A DNA stretch of 64,000 nt from Pseudomonas cichorii (GCF_015471405.1 NZ_BLVZ01000002.1:62001-126000); one strand, 5' to 3'. Positions 29,716 through 39,904 are shown, numbered from the stretch's first letter. Program-made: numbers and translations. The notes: generated by a model from the letters alone, not told the origin.

Positions 29716-30963
29716 ATGCTGAGCTGGGACGAATTCGACAAAGACGAAGGCGAAGTAGCCTCCAAACCCAACCAGGCTGCACAGGCTCACGACGCCACGA
29801 TGGACCGCCTGGACAGCGCCGGTGGCGCTGCGGCACTGGAAGCCCGTGCAATTACCGCCAACGACTCCGCCGCCCTGATCCGCGCCAAGAAAGCGCTGGA
29901 CGCTCTGGACGTTGCCGAAGGTCTTGCTGAACTCGAAGGTGCCTCGGCCCGCGTCGCGGTCGATGAAAAGCGCATGATCAACTGCCGCGCCGACCTCAAC
30001 CAGCTCGTGCCTTTCAAATATGACTGGGCATGGCAGAAGTACCTGGACGGCTGCGCAAACCACTGGATGCCGCAAGAAGTCAACATGACCGCCGACATCG
30101 CCCTCTGGAAAAACCCGGAAGGCCTGACCGACGACGAGCGCCGCATCGTGATGCGCAACCTGGGCTTCTTCTCCACCGCCGACTCCCTGGTTGCCAACAA
30201 CCTCGTGCTGGCCGTGTACCGCCTGATCACCAACCCCGAGTGCCGCCAGTACATCCTGCGCCAGGCCTTCGAGGAAGCGATCCACACCCACGCTTACCAG
30301 TACTGCATCGAATCGCTGGCCATGGATGAAGGCGAGATCTTCAACATGTACCACGAGATTCCATCGGTCGCTAAAAAAGCAGCCTGGGGCCTGAAATACA
30401 CCCGCTCGATCTCCGATCCGAAGTTCGAGACCGGCACCGTCGAAACCGACAAGGAACTGCTGCGCAACCTGATCGCCTACTACTGCGTTCTGGAAGGCAT
30501 CTTCTTCTATTGCGGCTTCACCCAGATCCTCTCCATGGGCCGCCGCAACAAGATGACCGGCGTCGCCGAGCAGTTCCAGTACATCCTGCGCGACGAGTCC
30601 ATGCACCTGAACTTCGGCATCGACGTGATCAACCAGATCAAGATCGAAAACCCGCACCTGTGGGATAACGAGATGAAGGAAGAAGCCACGCAGATGATCC
30701 TGCAAGGCACCCAGCTGGAAATCGAATACGCCCGCGACACCATGCCTCGCGGCGTACTGGGCATGAACGCAGCGATGATGGAGGACTACCTCAAGTTCAT
30801 CGCCAACCGTCGCCTGTCGCAGATCGGCCTGAAAGAAGAATACCCGGGCACCAACAACCCGTTCCCATGGATGAGCGAGATCATGGACTTGAAGAAAGAG
30901 AAGAACTTCTTCGAGACTCGGGTTATCGAGTATCAGACTGGCGGTGCGTTGAGCTGGGATTGA
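29716..30963 (+). CDS. nrdB: Class Ia ribonucleoside-diphosphate reductase, beta subunit
   Basis: A 415-residue R2 subunit that carries the diiron-tyrosyl radical. The diiron ligands are visible in [26 protein letters not shown] EGIFFYCGF and DESMHLNFG. The length equals P. aeruginosa Nrd[10 protein letters not shown] is the family start; an in-frame ATG 54 bases upstream is unlikely. It partners NrdA encoded about 6 kb upstream. A REP cluster follows. Confidence 0.95.
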   Translation: MLSWDEFDKDEGEVASKPNQAAQAHDATMDRLDSAGGAAALEARAITANDSAALIRAKKALDALDVAEGLAELEGASARVAVDEKRMINCRADLNQLVPFKYDWAWQKYLDGCANHWMPQEVNMTADIALWKNPEGLTDDERRIVMRNLGFFSTADSLVANNLVLAVYRLITNPECRQYILRQAFEEAIHTHAYQYCIESLAMDEGEIFNMYHEIPSVAKKAAWGLKYTRSISDPKFETGTVETDKELLRNLIAYYCVLEGIFFYCGFTQILSMGRRNKMTGVAEQFQYILRDESMHLNFGIDVINQIKIENPHLWDNEMKEEATQMILQGTQLEIEYARDTMPRGVLGMNAAMMEDYLKFIANRRLSQIGLKEEYPGTNNPFPWMSEIMDLKKEKNFFETRVIEYQTGGALSWD

Positions 30964-30978
30964 TCGGCTCTTCTTCTC

Positions 30979-31068
30979 TTCGCGAATAAATTCGCTCCTA
31001 CCGCCGTAGGAGCGAATTCATTCGCGAAAAGCCTCCCACAATTGCGTGGGAGGCAGCTTGCTGGCGAC
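30979..31068. repeat. REP cluster combining both REP types
   Basis: A TTCGCGAA-type inverted pair (arms 30979-31001 and 31006-31028) is followed by a single GCTTGCTGGCGA-type REP at 31046-31068, whose first nine bases also pair with 31031-31039. The mix of both families in one spot is notable. Confidence 0.85.
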
Positions 31069-31079
31069 GGCTTCTTCAC

Positions 31080-32681
31080 TCAAGGCGCAAACGGTGGCGC
31101 TTCGTTGATTTCAATGATCAACGGGCGGTCATTCGGGGCTTCGCGCAGCAGGGTTTGCAGGTGCGCATGGTCACGGGCGCGTTCGGCGGCACAGCCGAAA
31201 CCTCGGGCAATTGCGAGGAAGTCCGGGGTGTAGATGTCCACGCCTAGCGGTGTGATGTCCCGGCGCTCCATGTAGCGCTTGATCTCGCCATAGCCCTGGT
31301 TATTCCACAACAGCACGATGATAGCGATTCGCGCTTCCACGGCACTGGCCAGTTCTGGCAGTGTGAACTGGATGCCGCCATCCCCCATCAGGCTGATTAC
31401 CGCTCGTTCAGGCTCGGCCAGTTTTGCGCCGAGTGCGGCTGGCAGGCCGTAGCCCAGCGTGCCGTAGCCGGTGGAGGCGTTGAACCAGCGGCGCGGGCCA
31501 TTCAGTTCGACCAGGTGATTGCCGCTGTACACGGTCTGTGTCGAATCCCCGACAAAACGCGCCTCGGGCAACACTTCCAGCACACACTCAAATAACCGCC
31601 GGTAATGCGCCCAGCCGCTGAAATCCTCAGCCAGTTGTTTGCGCACCGCAGCCGCTCGCTGAGCTCCCGGACTGTCGGGGCTTGCAGCACGGGCCGGCAA
31701 CTCGGCCAGCAAGGCACGCATCGCCTGACGGGCATCGCTGAGGATGGCCAGGCTCGGCGCATGGTTGCGAGTCAGTTGTTCGGCATCGATATCGATACGG
31801 ATCAACTCACCGCCAATCCGAAAATTACCGTCGAACACCACGTCATAATCGGTCTCGCCCAGTTCAGTGCCAATCGCCAATACCACATCAGCCTCCAGCG
31901 CCAGTTGCCGCACCGGCACCAGTGACTGATTGCTGCCCAGCAACAACGGATGATCCGCTGGCAGCAGGCCTTTGGCGTTGATGGTCAAGGCGGTCGGCGC
32001 ATCGAGACGGGCCGCCAGCTCGCGAGCCTCATCCATGGCCGCGACGCAACCGCCGCCCAGCAGCAAGAGCGGGCGCCGCGCCGAGCGCAAGCGTTCTGCC
32101 GCTTCATGAATGGCTGCAAGGTCCGGCGCCGGTCGGGCGATGATCTGGCGTGGCAACAAGGCCAAGTGATCGGCGGGCGCGGTGATGATGTCCAGCGGCA
32201 ACTCGATGTGTACCGGCCTCGGGCGCTGGCTGTCGAAGACTGCAAAAGCACGCGCCAGCACGGCGGGCAACTCTTCGACGCTCATCAGGGTATGGCTGAA
32301 GGCACTGACACCCGCGACCATGGCGCGCTGGTTCGGCAGTTCATGCAGATACCCGTTGCCCAGCCCCAACCGCGCCCGCTCGTTGACACTGGAAATCACC
32401 AGCATCGGAATCGAGTCGGCATAGGCCTGGCCCATGGCGGTGAGGATATTGGTCATCCCTGGCCCGGTGATGATGAAACACACACCCGGCTTGCCGCTGA
32501 CCCGCGCATAACCATCAGCCATGAAACCCGCGCCCTGTTCGTGGCGCGGAGTGATATGGCGAATGCCGCTGCCCGGCAGTCCGCGATACAACTCAACAGT
32601 GTGTACGCCGGGAATACCGAACACGGTATCGACACCCCAGGCATGCAGTTGCTGGACGAGAAATTCACCACATGTGGTCAT
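31080..32681 (-). CDS. ThDP-dependent decarboxylase, probably 5-guanidino-2-oxopentanoate decarboxylase
   Basis: A 533-residue ThDP enzyme of the acetolactate synthase/pyruvate decarboxylase family. The activating glutamate is E48 in PRHEQGAGFMADGYAR, and the ThDP/Mg motif runs from GDGGIQFTLPEL to WNNQGYGEI. It resembles AruI, which decarboxylates 2-ketoarginine to 4-guanidinobutyraldehyde in the arginine transaminase route. No acetolactate synthase small subunit is present. It overlaps the ABC transporter gene by four bases and is the last gene of the guanidino cluster. The next enzyme (aldehyde dehydrogenase) is not in the window, so the substrate remains inferred. Confidence 0.78.
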   Translation of the reverse strand: MTTCGEFLVQQLHAWGVDTVFGIPGVHTVELYRGLPGSGIRHITPRHEQGAGFMADGYARVSGKPGVCFIITGPGMTNILTAMGQAYADSIPMLVISSVNERARLGLGNGYLHELPNQRAMVAGVSAFSHTLMSVEELPAVLARAFAVFDSQRPRPVHIELPLDIITAPADHLALLPRQIIARPAPDLAAIHEAAERLRSARRPLLLLGGGCVAAMDEARELAARLDAPTALTINAKGLLPADHPLLLGSNQSLVPVRQLALEADVVLAIGTELGETDYDVVFDGNFRIGGELIRIDIDAEQLTRNHAPSLAILSDARQAMRALLAELPARAASPDSPGAQRAAAVRKQLAEDFSGWAHYRRLFECVLEVLPEARFVGDSTQTVYSGNHLVELNGPRRWFNASTGYGTLGYGLPAALGAKLAEPERAVISLMGDGGIQFTLPELASAVEARIAIIVLLWNNQGYGEIKRYMERRDITPLGVDIYTPDFLAIARGFGCAAERARDHAHLQTLLREAPNDRPLIIEINEAPPFAP

Positions 32682-34195
32682 GCTGTCGCCTCCTGTTCCA
32701 GACCGATAAAGCGGCGCACCCGTGGGTCACCCTCGTTGCGGATCGACGTCGGTGAAGCATCGGTCACCACATGGCCGTTTTCCATGAACACGATTCGGTC
32801 GGAAATCGACAGCGCAAAATCCATTTCATGGGTCACGATCAACATGGTCATGCCGTCGCGGGCCAGGTCACCGATCACCTTGAGCACATCGCCCACCAGT
32901 TCCGGGTCCAGCGCCGAGGTAGGTTCGTCGAACAGCATGATGTCTGGCTCCATGGCCAGGGCACGGGCAATCGCCACCCGCTGTTGCTGGCCACCAGACA
33001 ACTGATGCGGGTATTTGTCGGCATGTGCCAGCAGCCCGACCCGATCCAGCAGCGCATGGCCCTTGCGGCGTAGCTCGGTGGAATCGGCCAAACCGTGATA
33101 ACGCGGCGCGAGGATGACGTTATCGAGGATGGTGCGATGCGGAAACAGGTTGAAGTTCTGGAACACCATGCCAATGCGCCGGATACCCTGGCGGATGACC
33201 GGCGCATCGTCACGCTTGCCTGCCTTGATGAAGTCATTGCCGAACAGCACGATCTCGCCACGATCAATGCTTTCCAGGCTGTTGATAGTACGGATCAGCG
33301 ACGTCTTGCCCGAGCCGGACGGGCCGATGATGGAAATCACCTCACCAGGCTTGACCACAAGGTCGATGCCCTTGAGGACTTCGTGATTGCCATAGCGCTT
33401 GTGAATGCCGCGCAGCAACAAGGCATCGGGTTGCCCTGGCACCGGCTCGTTACGTTTTTTGCTGTCACTCGCCGGTTGGCGCAGGGCCTGGGCCTGTGTG
33501 TCATCGAGGGTGCCAGCGTTCTTGCGTGACAGGTCCAGATGACGCTCGGCCCATTGCAACAACCAGCCAAACAGCGTGACGATCAGCACGTAATACACGG
33601 CCACGGCCGCCAGGGTTTCCAGCACCAGAAAGTTCTGCGCATACAGGCGCTGGCCGACCAGCAGCAACTCGTTCAGGGAAATCACCGACACCAGCGAAGT
33701 GAGCTTGACGATGGTCACGTATTCGTTGGTCAGCGTCGGCAAGGAAATACGAATGGCCTGGGGAATGATCACCAGCCGCTGCGCGCCGATCCCGCGAATG
33801 CCCAGCGCCTTGGCCGCTTCACGCTGGCCCTTGAGCACCGACAGCAACCCACCGCGATGGATCTCGGCCATGTAGGCGGTTTCGGTCAGCACCAACGCGA
33901 TCAAGCCGGAATAGAACGGCTGCGACAGCACGCTGCCGGTCATGGGAAACAACTGCGGCAGGTTGTAGACGAACACCAGCAGCACCAATAACGGGATGCT
34001 GCGAAACAGCCAGATATAAAAACTCGCCGGCATGCGTAACCAGGCATGGCCGGACAGTTTGGCACTGGCCAACAGAAAGCCCAGCACCAGCCCGATGGAC
34101 CAGGACAAGGTGCTCAACTGAACCACAGTAAGGCAGGCTTTCCAGAAGGCAGAGACAGAAAACAGCGAGAAAAAATAGGCCCAATCAAATGCCAT
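32678..34195 (-). CDS. Polar amino-acid ABC transporter, fused permease and ATPase
   Basis: A 505-residue single chain. Residues 1-225 are a HisM/GlnP-type permease with about five helices and the coupling loop GQREAAKALGIRGIGAQRLVIIPQA. After a hydrophilic linker, residues 255-500 are an ATPase with Walker A GPSGSGKT, signature LSGGQQQR, Walker B IMLFDEP and the H-loop THEMD. These are usually separate genes. The partner binding protein is the next gene upstream. The likely cargo is a basic amino acid or guanidino acid. Confidence 0.88.
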   Translation of the reverse strand: MAFDWAYFFSLFSVSAFWKACLTVVQLSTLSWSIGLVLGFLLASAKLSGHAWLRMPASFYIWLFRSIPLLVLLVFVYNLPQLFPMTGSVLSQPFYSGLIALVLTETAYMAEIHRGGLLSVLKGQREAAKALGIRGIGAQRLVIIPQAIRISLPTLTNEYVTIVKLTSLVSVISLNELLLVGQRLYAQNFLVLETLAAVAVYYVLIVTLFGWLLQWAERHLDLSRKNAGTLDDTQAQALRQPASDSKKRNEPVPGQPDALLLRGIHKRYGNHEVLKGIDLVVKPGEVISIIGPSGSGKTSLIRTINSLESIDRGEIVLFGNDFIKAGKRDDAPVIRQGIRRIGMVFQNFNLFPHRTILDNVILAPRYHGLADSTELRRKGHALLDRVGLLAHADKYPHQLSGGQQQRVAIARALAMEPDIMLFDEPTSALDPELVGDVLKVIGDLARDGMTMLIVTHEMDFALSISDRIVFMENGHVVTDASPTSIRNEGDPRVRRFIGLEQEATA

Positions 34196-34266
34196 GATGA
34201 CCTCGGTGAATCAGATAAAGGTTGCAGGAGCGAACGGGCAAGCGCGCTCCTGCACAGTGGCAGTAT

Positions 34267-35064
34267 TTACGCCGGGTCCAGGTTGTACTTCTTGAGCAAC
34301 TGGCTGTACTCGCCGCTCTGTTTGTAGGCCTCGACAGCACTGCGCAGTTTTTCCAGCAGTTCGGTATTGCCTTTCTTCACGTAGATGCCAAGGGTCTGCG
34401 CGTACAGCGACTTCTGCGAGCTGATGACGATGCGGCCACGGGCCTTGTCGATGATCATCTGTGCGGCGGCGGAGATTTCCAGGTGGGCCTGAATGTTGCC
34501 GGACATCAGCGCCTGGGACGCTTCAGCAGTGGTCGGGAATTCGCTGATCAGGATCTCGCCCTTGTTCTGCTTGGCGCAGTAATCGCTGGATACCGCCTTG
34601 AGCTGGTTGATCCAGTTGGTGCCCTGTTGCAGGCCGACTTTCAGGCCGCACAAGTCCTCAGGCTGCTGCGGTTTGGCGGTGCTGTCGCTGCGCACCATGA
34701 TCGCTGCGCCGACCTTCGCGTAAGGGATGGCTTCCGCCTGCTTGGTGCGCTCCTCGGTGATGTACATGCCCGAAATGATGGTGTCGAAGCGGTTGGCATT
34801 CAGGCCCAGGATCAGGTTCGGAAAGCGCGTGTCGACGAATTCGACTTTCAGGCCACCGATCTGTTTTGCCAGCGCGGCGGACACTTCCGGGTCAAAGCCC
34901 ACAACCTTGTCGCCGTCATAGGACTCGAACGGCGGATAAGAGATTTCCATACCGACCTTGAGCGTGCCGGGCGTTGCAGTCGGTGCCGCCTGGGCGCTGC
35001 CCGCGAACAACAGAGACAGGCCAAGCACAGAAGTGGCAAGGCGCGAAAGCGTGGTGTTTTGCAT
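34267..35064 (-). CDS. Periplasmic amino-acid/guanidino-compound binding protein
   Basis: A 265-residue family-3 solute-binding protein. The signal peptide ends with FAGSAQA at about residue 22, followed by LKVGMEISYPPFESYDG, GFDPEVSAALA and the RFDTIISGMYITEERT segment typical of Arg/His/Lys binding proteins. The second ATG (35064) is chosen because GGA lies at a proper distance; 35073 is possible. It delivers ligand to the fused ABC transporter encoded next. Confidence 0.85.
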   Translation of the reverse strand: MQNTTLSRLATSVLGLSLLFAGSAQAAPTATPGTLKVGMEISYPPFESYDGDKVVGFDPEVSAALAKQIGGLKVEFVDTRFPNLILGLNANRFDTIISGMYITEERTKQAEAIPYAKVGAAIMVRSDSTAKPQQPEDLCGLKVGLQQGTNWINQLKAVSSDYCAKQNKGEILISEFPTTAEASQALMSGNIQAHLEISAAAQMIIDKARGRIVISSQKSLYAQTLGIYVKKGNTELLEKLRSAVEAYKQSGEYSQLLKKYNLDPA

Positions 35065-35096
35065 AGTCGTCATTCCAGGTTGAGGGAAAAGGCAGA

Positions 35097-36134
35097 TCAC
35101 AAAGTCACGCTCTGGTTTTTCAGGTGCCCGAAGCTTGAAGGCTTTCTGGCGCGTTCCGGCAAGGCAATCTGCCCGCTGGCCACGCGCTGGCGAAGGTATT
35201 GATACGTCTGCAAGGCCTGGGCCCACATGTGCTCGCCAATGGCGATGGGCTCATAACTCTGCTCACCGGCCGCGAACTGCGGCAGCGGTTTGATAAGGGT
35301 GTGGTAGTCGCAGGCATAGAACAGCGGGAACGAATAACGCTCCTGCCTGACCTTGCGCACGCGATGCGCGGTGGCGACAAAAGCACCGGCGGTCATCACT
35401 TCCAGCATGTCGCCAATGTTCACCACAAAGGCATCGCCCAAGGGTGGTGCGTCGATCCACTCGCCCTGCTCGTTCATCACCTCCAGGCCCGGCTGGTCGG
35501 CCTTGAGAATGGTGAAGCACTCGTAGTCGGTGTGAGCGCCGATGCCGGGGGCGTCCTGCGCATCGCCGTCGTAGGGGTAATGGATCAGGCGCAGCTTCGA
35601 GGGCGGAAAACAGGCCATGTCATCAAAAAAATGCTCGTCCAGCCCAAGGGCCAGGGCAAAGCCGCGAAACAACTGATGCCCCAACGCGAACACCGCTTTG
35701 TAATAAGCCTGCACCGCCGCCTGAAAACCCGGCAGGCTCGGCCAGTCATTGGGGCCAAGCAATGGTGTACCGGCGAGCACCAGCGGGTTATCGGCTGGCA
35801 CCTCGAAACCGATATCGAAGGCTTCCTTGTGATCCGGCTTACCGGTGCCATACACCTCTTCGCCTTCAGGCACGAACCCCTTGTGGGTCTGGGAGGCACC
35901 GATGTAATGACGCATCTTGGCGTCCAGCGGCTGGGCGAAATACTGCTCGGCGGCGCGGTGCAGGTTGTCGATCAACTCTGGCGCGATGCCATGGCCGGTG
36001 ATGTAGAGAAAACCGACATGCCGGGCCGCATCGCCAAGTGCCTGAGCCACGGCTTGGCGGTCTTCCAGACGCTCGCTGAACAGACCGTGTATATCGACCA
36101 CGGGAATCCGGGTGAAGGCTGAACGTTCACTCAT
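35097..36134 (-). CDS. Fe(II)/2-oxoglutarate dioxygenase, isopenicillin N synthase-like
   Basis: A 345-residue double-stranded beta-helix oxygenase. The iron triad is H201 and D203 (AHTDYECFT) and H257 (ATAHRV), and R266/S268 (RYS) would hold the 2-oxoglutarate carboxylate. The N-terminal DIOX_N part starts [10 protein letters not shown]. Plant and bacterial relatives hydroxylate or cleave amino acids, including homoarginine and arginine. Its start overlaps the stop of the TIM-barrel gene (ATGA), so the two proteins are made together. In a guanidinobutyrase cluster, a guanidino substrate is a reasonable guess, not shown. Confidence 0.82.
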   Translation of the reverse strand: MSERSAFTRIPVVDIHGLFSERLEDRQAVAQALGDAARHVGFLYITGHGIAPELIDNLHRAAEQYFAQPLDAKMRHYIGASQTHKGFVPEGEEVYGTGKPDHKEAFDIGFEVPADNPLVLAGTPLLGPNDWPSLPGFQAAVQAYYKAVFALGHQLFRGFALALGLDEHFFDDMACFPPSKLRLIHYPYDGDAQDAPGIGAHTDYECFTILKADQPGLEVMNEQGEWIDAPPLGDAFVVNIGDMLEVMTAGAFVATAHRVRKVRQERYSFPLFYACDYHTLIKPLPQFAAGEQSYEPIAIGEHMWAQALQTYQYLRQRVASGQIALPERARKPSSFGHLKNQSVTL

Positions 36135-36991
36135 GGCTGCAAGTTCTCTGGACGTTTGGAGAAGGCATTGAAATGCTCGCGTTCGGTACGGCCCATCCAG
36201 GCATTGAGGCTCCACAGATCGGCCACCGGCACATCGGTGAAAGGCAAATGATGCAGATAACCATCGGGGCCGAACTCGGGCGTCAAGGTGGTCCCGGTAA
36301 AACCACGGGCCAGTTGCGAACGCCAGATCGCTTCCCAATGCTGCTGATGAAACGCCAGCGCCGCAGCGTATTCAGGAGCCGCCGGGTGCGGCACCTGAGG
36401 GCCCTGGTCGTAACCCACCCGCGCCTGAATGTGATGAACGCGCTCGACGAAGGCCCCGAGATCGTCAGCCGGGTCGTCCAGCAGCCGCTCGCACGTCACC
36501 ACCCAATGGCTGATATCGCTGGTGAAACGCAGGTCCGGTACTTGCTCGATCAGTTGCAGGGTCAGCCACGGATTGAACAGCGAACGCGCCCGATGCGTCT
36601 CGAAACTGCAAATCAAACCGCTGCGCGATGCAATCTCCAGCGCCTCACCAAAAAAATCCACCTGCCGGGCCAGCGGCCAGCGGTCATTGCCAGCCAGCAC
36701 ATTCACAAAGCGCGGCTCAAGCTCAGCGGCCAGTTGCAACTTGTGCCTGAAATCGGCCAGATGCTCAGCCGGTGTGGCTGACTGCAACGGCAACACCGGC
36801 GTGGAAGTGAACAGCGTCGCGATATACGGCACCCGGTTGTCACGCAGGAAAGCCGCGAACGCTGCACGCTCGGTCTGCTGCTCGGGAATACGCGCCTCAA
36901 AGCCATCGAAACCCGCTGCATGGGCTTCATCCAGTGCCTGCTGCCACGTGTCGCGATAACCCCACAGCGTGCGAAAGACTTCCAGTTTCAT
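36131..36991 (-). CDS. Xylose isomerase-like TIM-barrel protein
   Basis: A 286-residue protein of the AP-endonuclease-2 / sugar isomerase TIM-barrel family. Likely metal ligands appear in [20 protein letters not shown] and the C-terminal TPEFGPDGY. Such folds serve isomerases, epimerases and hydrolases. It overlaps both the NCS1 transporter gene upstream and the dioxygenase gene downstream by four bases, which ties it to the same pathway. Reaction unknown. Confidence 0.78.
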   Translation of the reverse strand: MKLEVFRTLWGYRDTWQQALDEAHAAGFDGFEARIPEQQTERAAFAAFLRDNRVPYIATLFTSTPVLPLQSATPAEHLADFRHKLQLAAELEPRFVNVLAGNDRWPLARQVDFFGEALEIASRSGLICSFETHRARSLFNPWLTLQLIEQVPDLRFTSDISHWVVTCERLLDDPADDLGAFVERVHHIQARVGYDQGPQVPHPAAPEYAAALAFHQQHWEAIWRSQLARGFTGTTLTPEFGPDGYLHHLPFTDVPVADLWSLNAWMGRTEREHFNAFSKRPENLQP

Positions 36992-38511
36992 GGGCAAGCC
37001 TCCCCACCTGTGGCGGATCGGGCAACGTTGCTCATGGCCTTGCGGCCCAGCATCGGGTGGGCACCCTTGGGGCCATACACCGAAGCTGGCTCAGGAAAAG
37101 TACGCAGCAATGTCAGGTACAGCAACGCCGCCAGTCCCAGAGTGATCGGCAGGCTGACATCGATACCGCCCGCCCATTCACCCAGCGGCCCCACAAACTG
37201 GCCCGGCACGTTGACGAAGCACAGCCCAACCACCGCGCTGGGAATCCACGCTCCCAGACCACGCCAGTTCCAGCCATGGTTAAACCAGTAACGTCCACCG
37301 CGCTGACCACGGGTAAACACTTGTAAATCATCGGCGTGATAGAAGCCGCGACGTGCGACCAGACCGAGAATCATCACCACCATCCACGGGCTGGTGCAGG
37401 TAATGATCAGCACCGCAAAGGTCGACACGCTCTGCACCAGATTGAAGGTGAAGCGGCCGATGAAGATAAAGGCGATGGCAGCAAGCCCGATCAGCAGCGT
37501 GGCTCCGGCACGACTGAGCAAGCGCGGGAACATGCTCGACATGTCCAGCCCGGTCCCATACAGCGCCGTGGTACCGGTCGACAACCCGCCGATGACTGCA
37601 ATCAGACACACCGGCAGAAAGAACCAGCCTGGCGAAATGGCCAGCAGACCGCCGACATAATTGTTCGCCTCAATGTACTGCGGAGCCTGAGTCGCCACCA
37701 ACGTTGCGGTACACAGCCCGAACAGAAACGGAATCAGCGTACAGGCCTGTGCCACAAGCACTGCCAGCATGATTCGCACCCTGGAAGTATCGCGCGGGAT
37801 ATAGCGCGACCAGTCACCGAGAAAAGCCCCGAACGAGACCGGGTTACTCATCGCCAGCAGCGCTGCCCCAATGAACGCCGCCCAGAAACCCGGCTGATCC
37901 AGGCTGACACTGCCGGCATACCCCGCATCAAACGGCTCGGCAAAGGCAAGAATGCCCAACAGAAACAACAGACTCGACGCCCACACCGCAACCTTGTTGA
38001 CCCACAGCATGAAGCGAAAACCAAAGATGCACACGATCAATACCAGAACCGCGAACAACCCGTAGGCCAGCCCCAGGCTCAGATCGTTTTCCGGCAAGCC
38101 CACCAACCGCCGTGCGCCGCCCACCAGCGCATCACCGGAACTCCATACCGACAGGGAAAAGAACGCCACGGCAGTGAGCAACGACAGAAACGAGCCGATG
38201 ATCCGCCCATGTACACCGAAATGCGCGCCGGATGACACCGCATTGTTGGTGCCATTGATCGCACCGAACACACCCATCGGTGCCAATATCAACGCCCCGA
38301 CCAGCACACCCAGCACAATCGCCCAGACCCCTGCCTGAAACGACAACCCGAACAACACCGGAAAACTGCCCAGCACAGCGGTAGCAAAGGTATTCGCACC
38401 ACCGAAAATCAGGCGAAACAGGTCGATAGGGGAAGCATGGCGTTGGCTGTCGGGTATTTGCTCGACACCAAAGGTTTCAATGCGGGTTTCAATTCGCGTC
38501 GAATGGTTCAT
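36988..38511 (-). CDS. NCS1-family (cytosine/purine permease-like) transporter
   Basis: A 507-residue membrane protein with about twelve helices. N-terminal features RLIFGGANTFATAVLGSFPVLFG and GTNNAVSSGAHFGVHGRIIGSF resemble cytosine permeases of the NCS1 family. A homologue lies beside gbuA in P. aeruginosa, where the substrate is not firmly known. Here it probably imports the guanidino or related N-rich compound used by the cluster. A REPIN separates it from gbuA. Confidence 0.84.
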   Translation of the reverse strand: MNHSTRIETRIETFGVEQIPDSQRHASPIDLFRLIFGGANTFATAVLGSFPVLFGLSFQAGVWAIVLGVLVGALILAPMGVFGAINGTNNAVSSGAHFGVHGRIIGSFLSLLTAVAFFSLSVWSSGDALVGGARRLVGLPENDLSLGLAYGLFAVLVLIVCIFGFRFMLWVNKVAVWASSLLFLLGILAFAEPFDAGYAGSVSLDQPGFWAAFIGAALLAMSNPVSFGAFLGDWSRYIPRDTSRVRIMLAVLVAQACTLIPFLFGLCTATLVATQAPQYIEANNYVGGLLAISPGWFFLPVCLIAVIGGLSTGTTALYGTGLDMSSMFPRLLSRAGATLLIGLAAIAFIFIGRFTFNLVQSVSTFAVLIITCTSPWMVVMILGLVARRGFYHADDLQVFTRGQRGGRYWFNHGWNWRGLGAWIPSAVVGLCFVNVPGQFVGPLGEWAGGIDVSLPITLGLAALLYLTLLRTFPEPASVYGPKGAHPMLGRKAMSNVARSATGGEACP

Positions 38512-38616
38512 GTGCTGCTCCAGCGCCTGTCACGGTTGTTGTAAGGCCAGCGCAGGCACGCTGACCCTTTATCGCTCTACTGGGTAATGCCGATCAGTCA
38601 AGGTACACACAAACTT

Positions 38617-38704
38617 GTGGGAGGCAGCTTGCTGGCGAAAAAGGCCTGAAAACCAGCAGATATGCTGCGTCTGTACGTGAAGTCGCCAGCAAGCTGCCTC
38701 CCAC
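38617..38704. repeat. REPIN, near-copy of the one at 8131 in inverse orientation
   Basis: Read on the minus strand, the spacer contains ACTTCACGTACAGACGCAG, the same as in the copy at 8131, and the outer flanks also match. It sits inside the guanidino cluster between gbuA and the NCS1 gene. Confidence 0.88.
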
Positions 38705-38750
38705 AAAGTAATTCATGACCTTCACTGATCAGCATTACTTCCAGGGGGCT

Positions 38751-39710
38751 TTACCTACGCACCACACCCGGCAACACACACAGCATTTCGTACAACAGGT
38801 TGGCGCCCAGCAACGAGGTATTACCAGTGGTGTCATAAGGCGGCGACACCTCCACCAGATCGCAGCCAATCAAGTCCAGCCCCTGACACCCGCGAATGAT
38901 CTCCAGCGCCTGAATCGTGGTCAGCCCGCCGACCTCCGGCGTGCCGGTACCTGGCGCCCAGGCCGGGTCGATGCCGTCAATATCGAACGACAGATACACC
39001 GGCCCGCCACCCACCTTCTCCCGCACCTCGGCCATCAGCGGCGTCAGCGACTGGTGCCAGCACTCCTCGGCCTGCACCACACGAAAACCCTGCTTGCGGC
39101 TCCAGTTGAAATCCTCGGCGGTGTAACCCTGAGCGCGCAGGCCGATCTGCACCACGCGGTCGCTGTCCAGCAAGCCTTCTTCCTGAGCGCGGCGAAACGT
39201 GGTGCCGTGGGCGATCTTCTCGCCGAACATGTGATCGTTGACGTCGGCATGGGCATCGATATGCACCAGCCCGACCTTGCCATGCTTCTTGTGAATGGCC
39301 CGCAGGATCGGCAGCGTCAGGGTGTGGTCGCCGCCCAGGGTCAGCGGGACGATGCCATGGCCGAGAATCCGGTCGTAGGCCTCCTCGATGATCCGCACCG
39401 CATCGAGCAGGTTGAAGGTATTGATCGCCACATCGCCAATGTCCGCCACGTTCAAGGAGTCGAATGGCGCCGCGCCTGTGGCCATGTTGTAAGGACGGAT
39501 CATCACCGACTCGGCCCGAATCTCCCGCGGCCCGAAACGAGTACCGGAACGCAACGACGTCCCGATATCCAGCGGAATACCCACAAACGCGGCATCCAGA
39601 CGCTCAAGTTCTTCGGGGGCCTGCACATGAGGCAAGCGCATCATCGTGGCGATACCACCGAAACGGGGCATCTCATTGCCGCCCAGGGGCTGGTGGAAAG
39701 TCTTGTCCAC
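38751..39710 (-). CDS. gbuA: Guanidinobutyrase GbuA
   Basis: A 319-residue ureohydrolase that splits 4-guanidinobutyrate into 4-aminobutyrate and urea. Binuclear Mn ligands are in GGDHTLT, HIDAHADVND and SFDIDGIDPAWAPG. The protein agrees with P. aeruginosa GbuA almost throughout, including HQPLGGNEMPRFGG and NMATGAAPFDSL. GTG start at 39710 with GAGG upstream gives exactly the known length. Divergent from its LysR regulator. Confidence 0.94.
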   Translation of the reverse strand: MDKTFHQPLGGNEMPRFGGIATMMRLPHVQAPEELERLDAAFVGIPLDIGTSLRSGTRFGPREIRAESVMIRPYNMATGAAPFDSLNVADIGDVAINTFNLLDAVRIIEEAYDRILGHGIVPLTLGGDHTLTLPILRAIHKKHGKVGLVHIDAHADVNDHMFGEKIAHGTTFRRAQEEGLLDSDRVVQIGLRAQGYTAEDFNWSRKQGFRVVQAEECWHQSLTPLMAEVREKVGGGPVYLSFDIDGIDPAWAPGTGTPEVGGLTTIQALEIIRGCQGLDLIGCDLVEVSPPYDTTGNTSLLGANLLYEMLCVLPGVVRR

Positions 39711-39858
39711 GGGAGGCCTCACCTTGTTCTCATTGAAAGTGAGGCCATTCTGGAGAGCCGCGATAACCAGACACATCGCTGCCAGCAAATAATTACTTCA
39801 GAGATTTCTAAACTATCGCCAGATACACTGCCACCTCGTACCAGCCCGACCAATCCCT

Positions 39859-39883
39859 GTGGGGAGGCAGCTTGCTGGCGACA
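39859..39883. repeat. Single REP in the gbuA-gbuR gap
   Basis: One GAGGCAGCTTGCTGGCGACA arm without a partner, 22 bases before the gbuR start. The remaining divergent gap shows no obvious operator to my eye. Confidence 0.75.
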
Positions 39884-39904
39884 GCCATATTCACAGGAGC
39901 GCCC

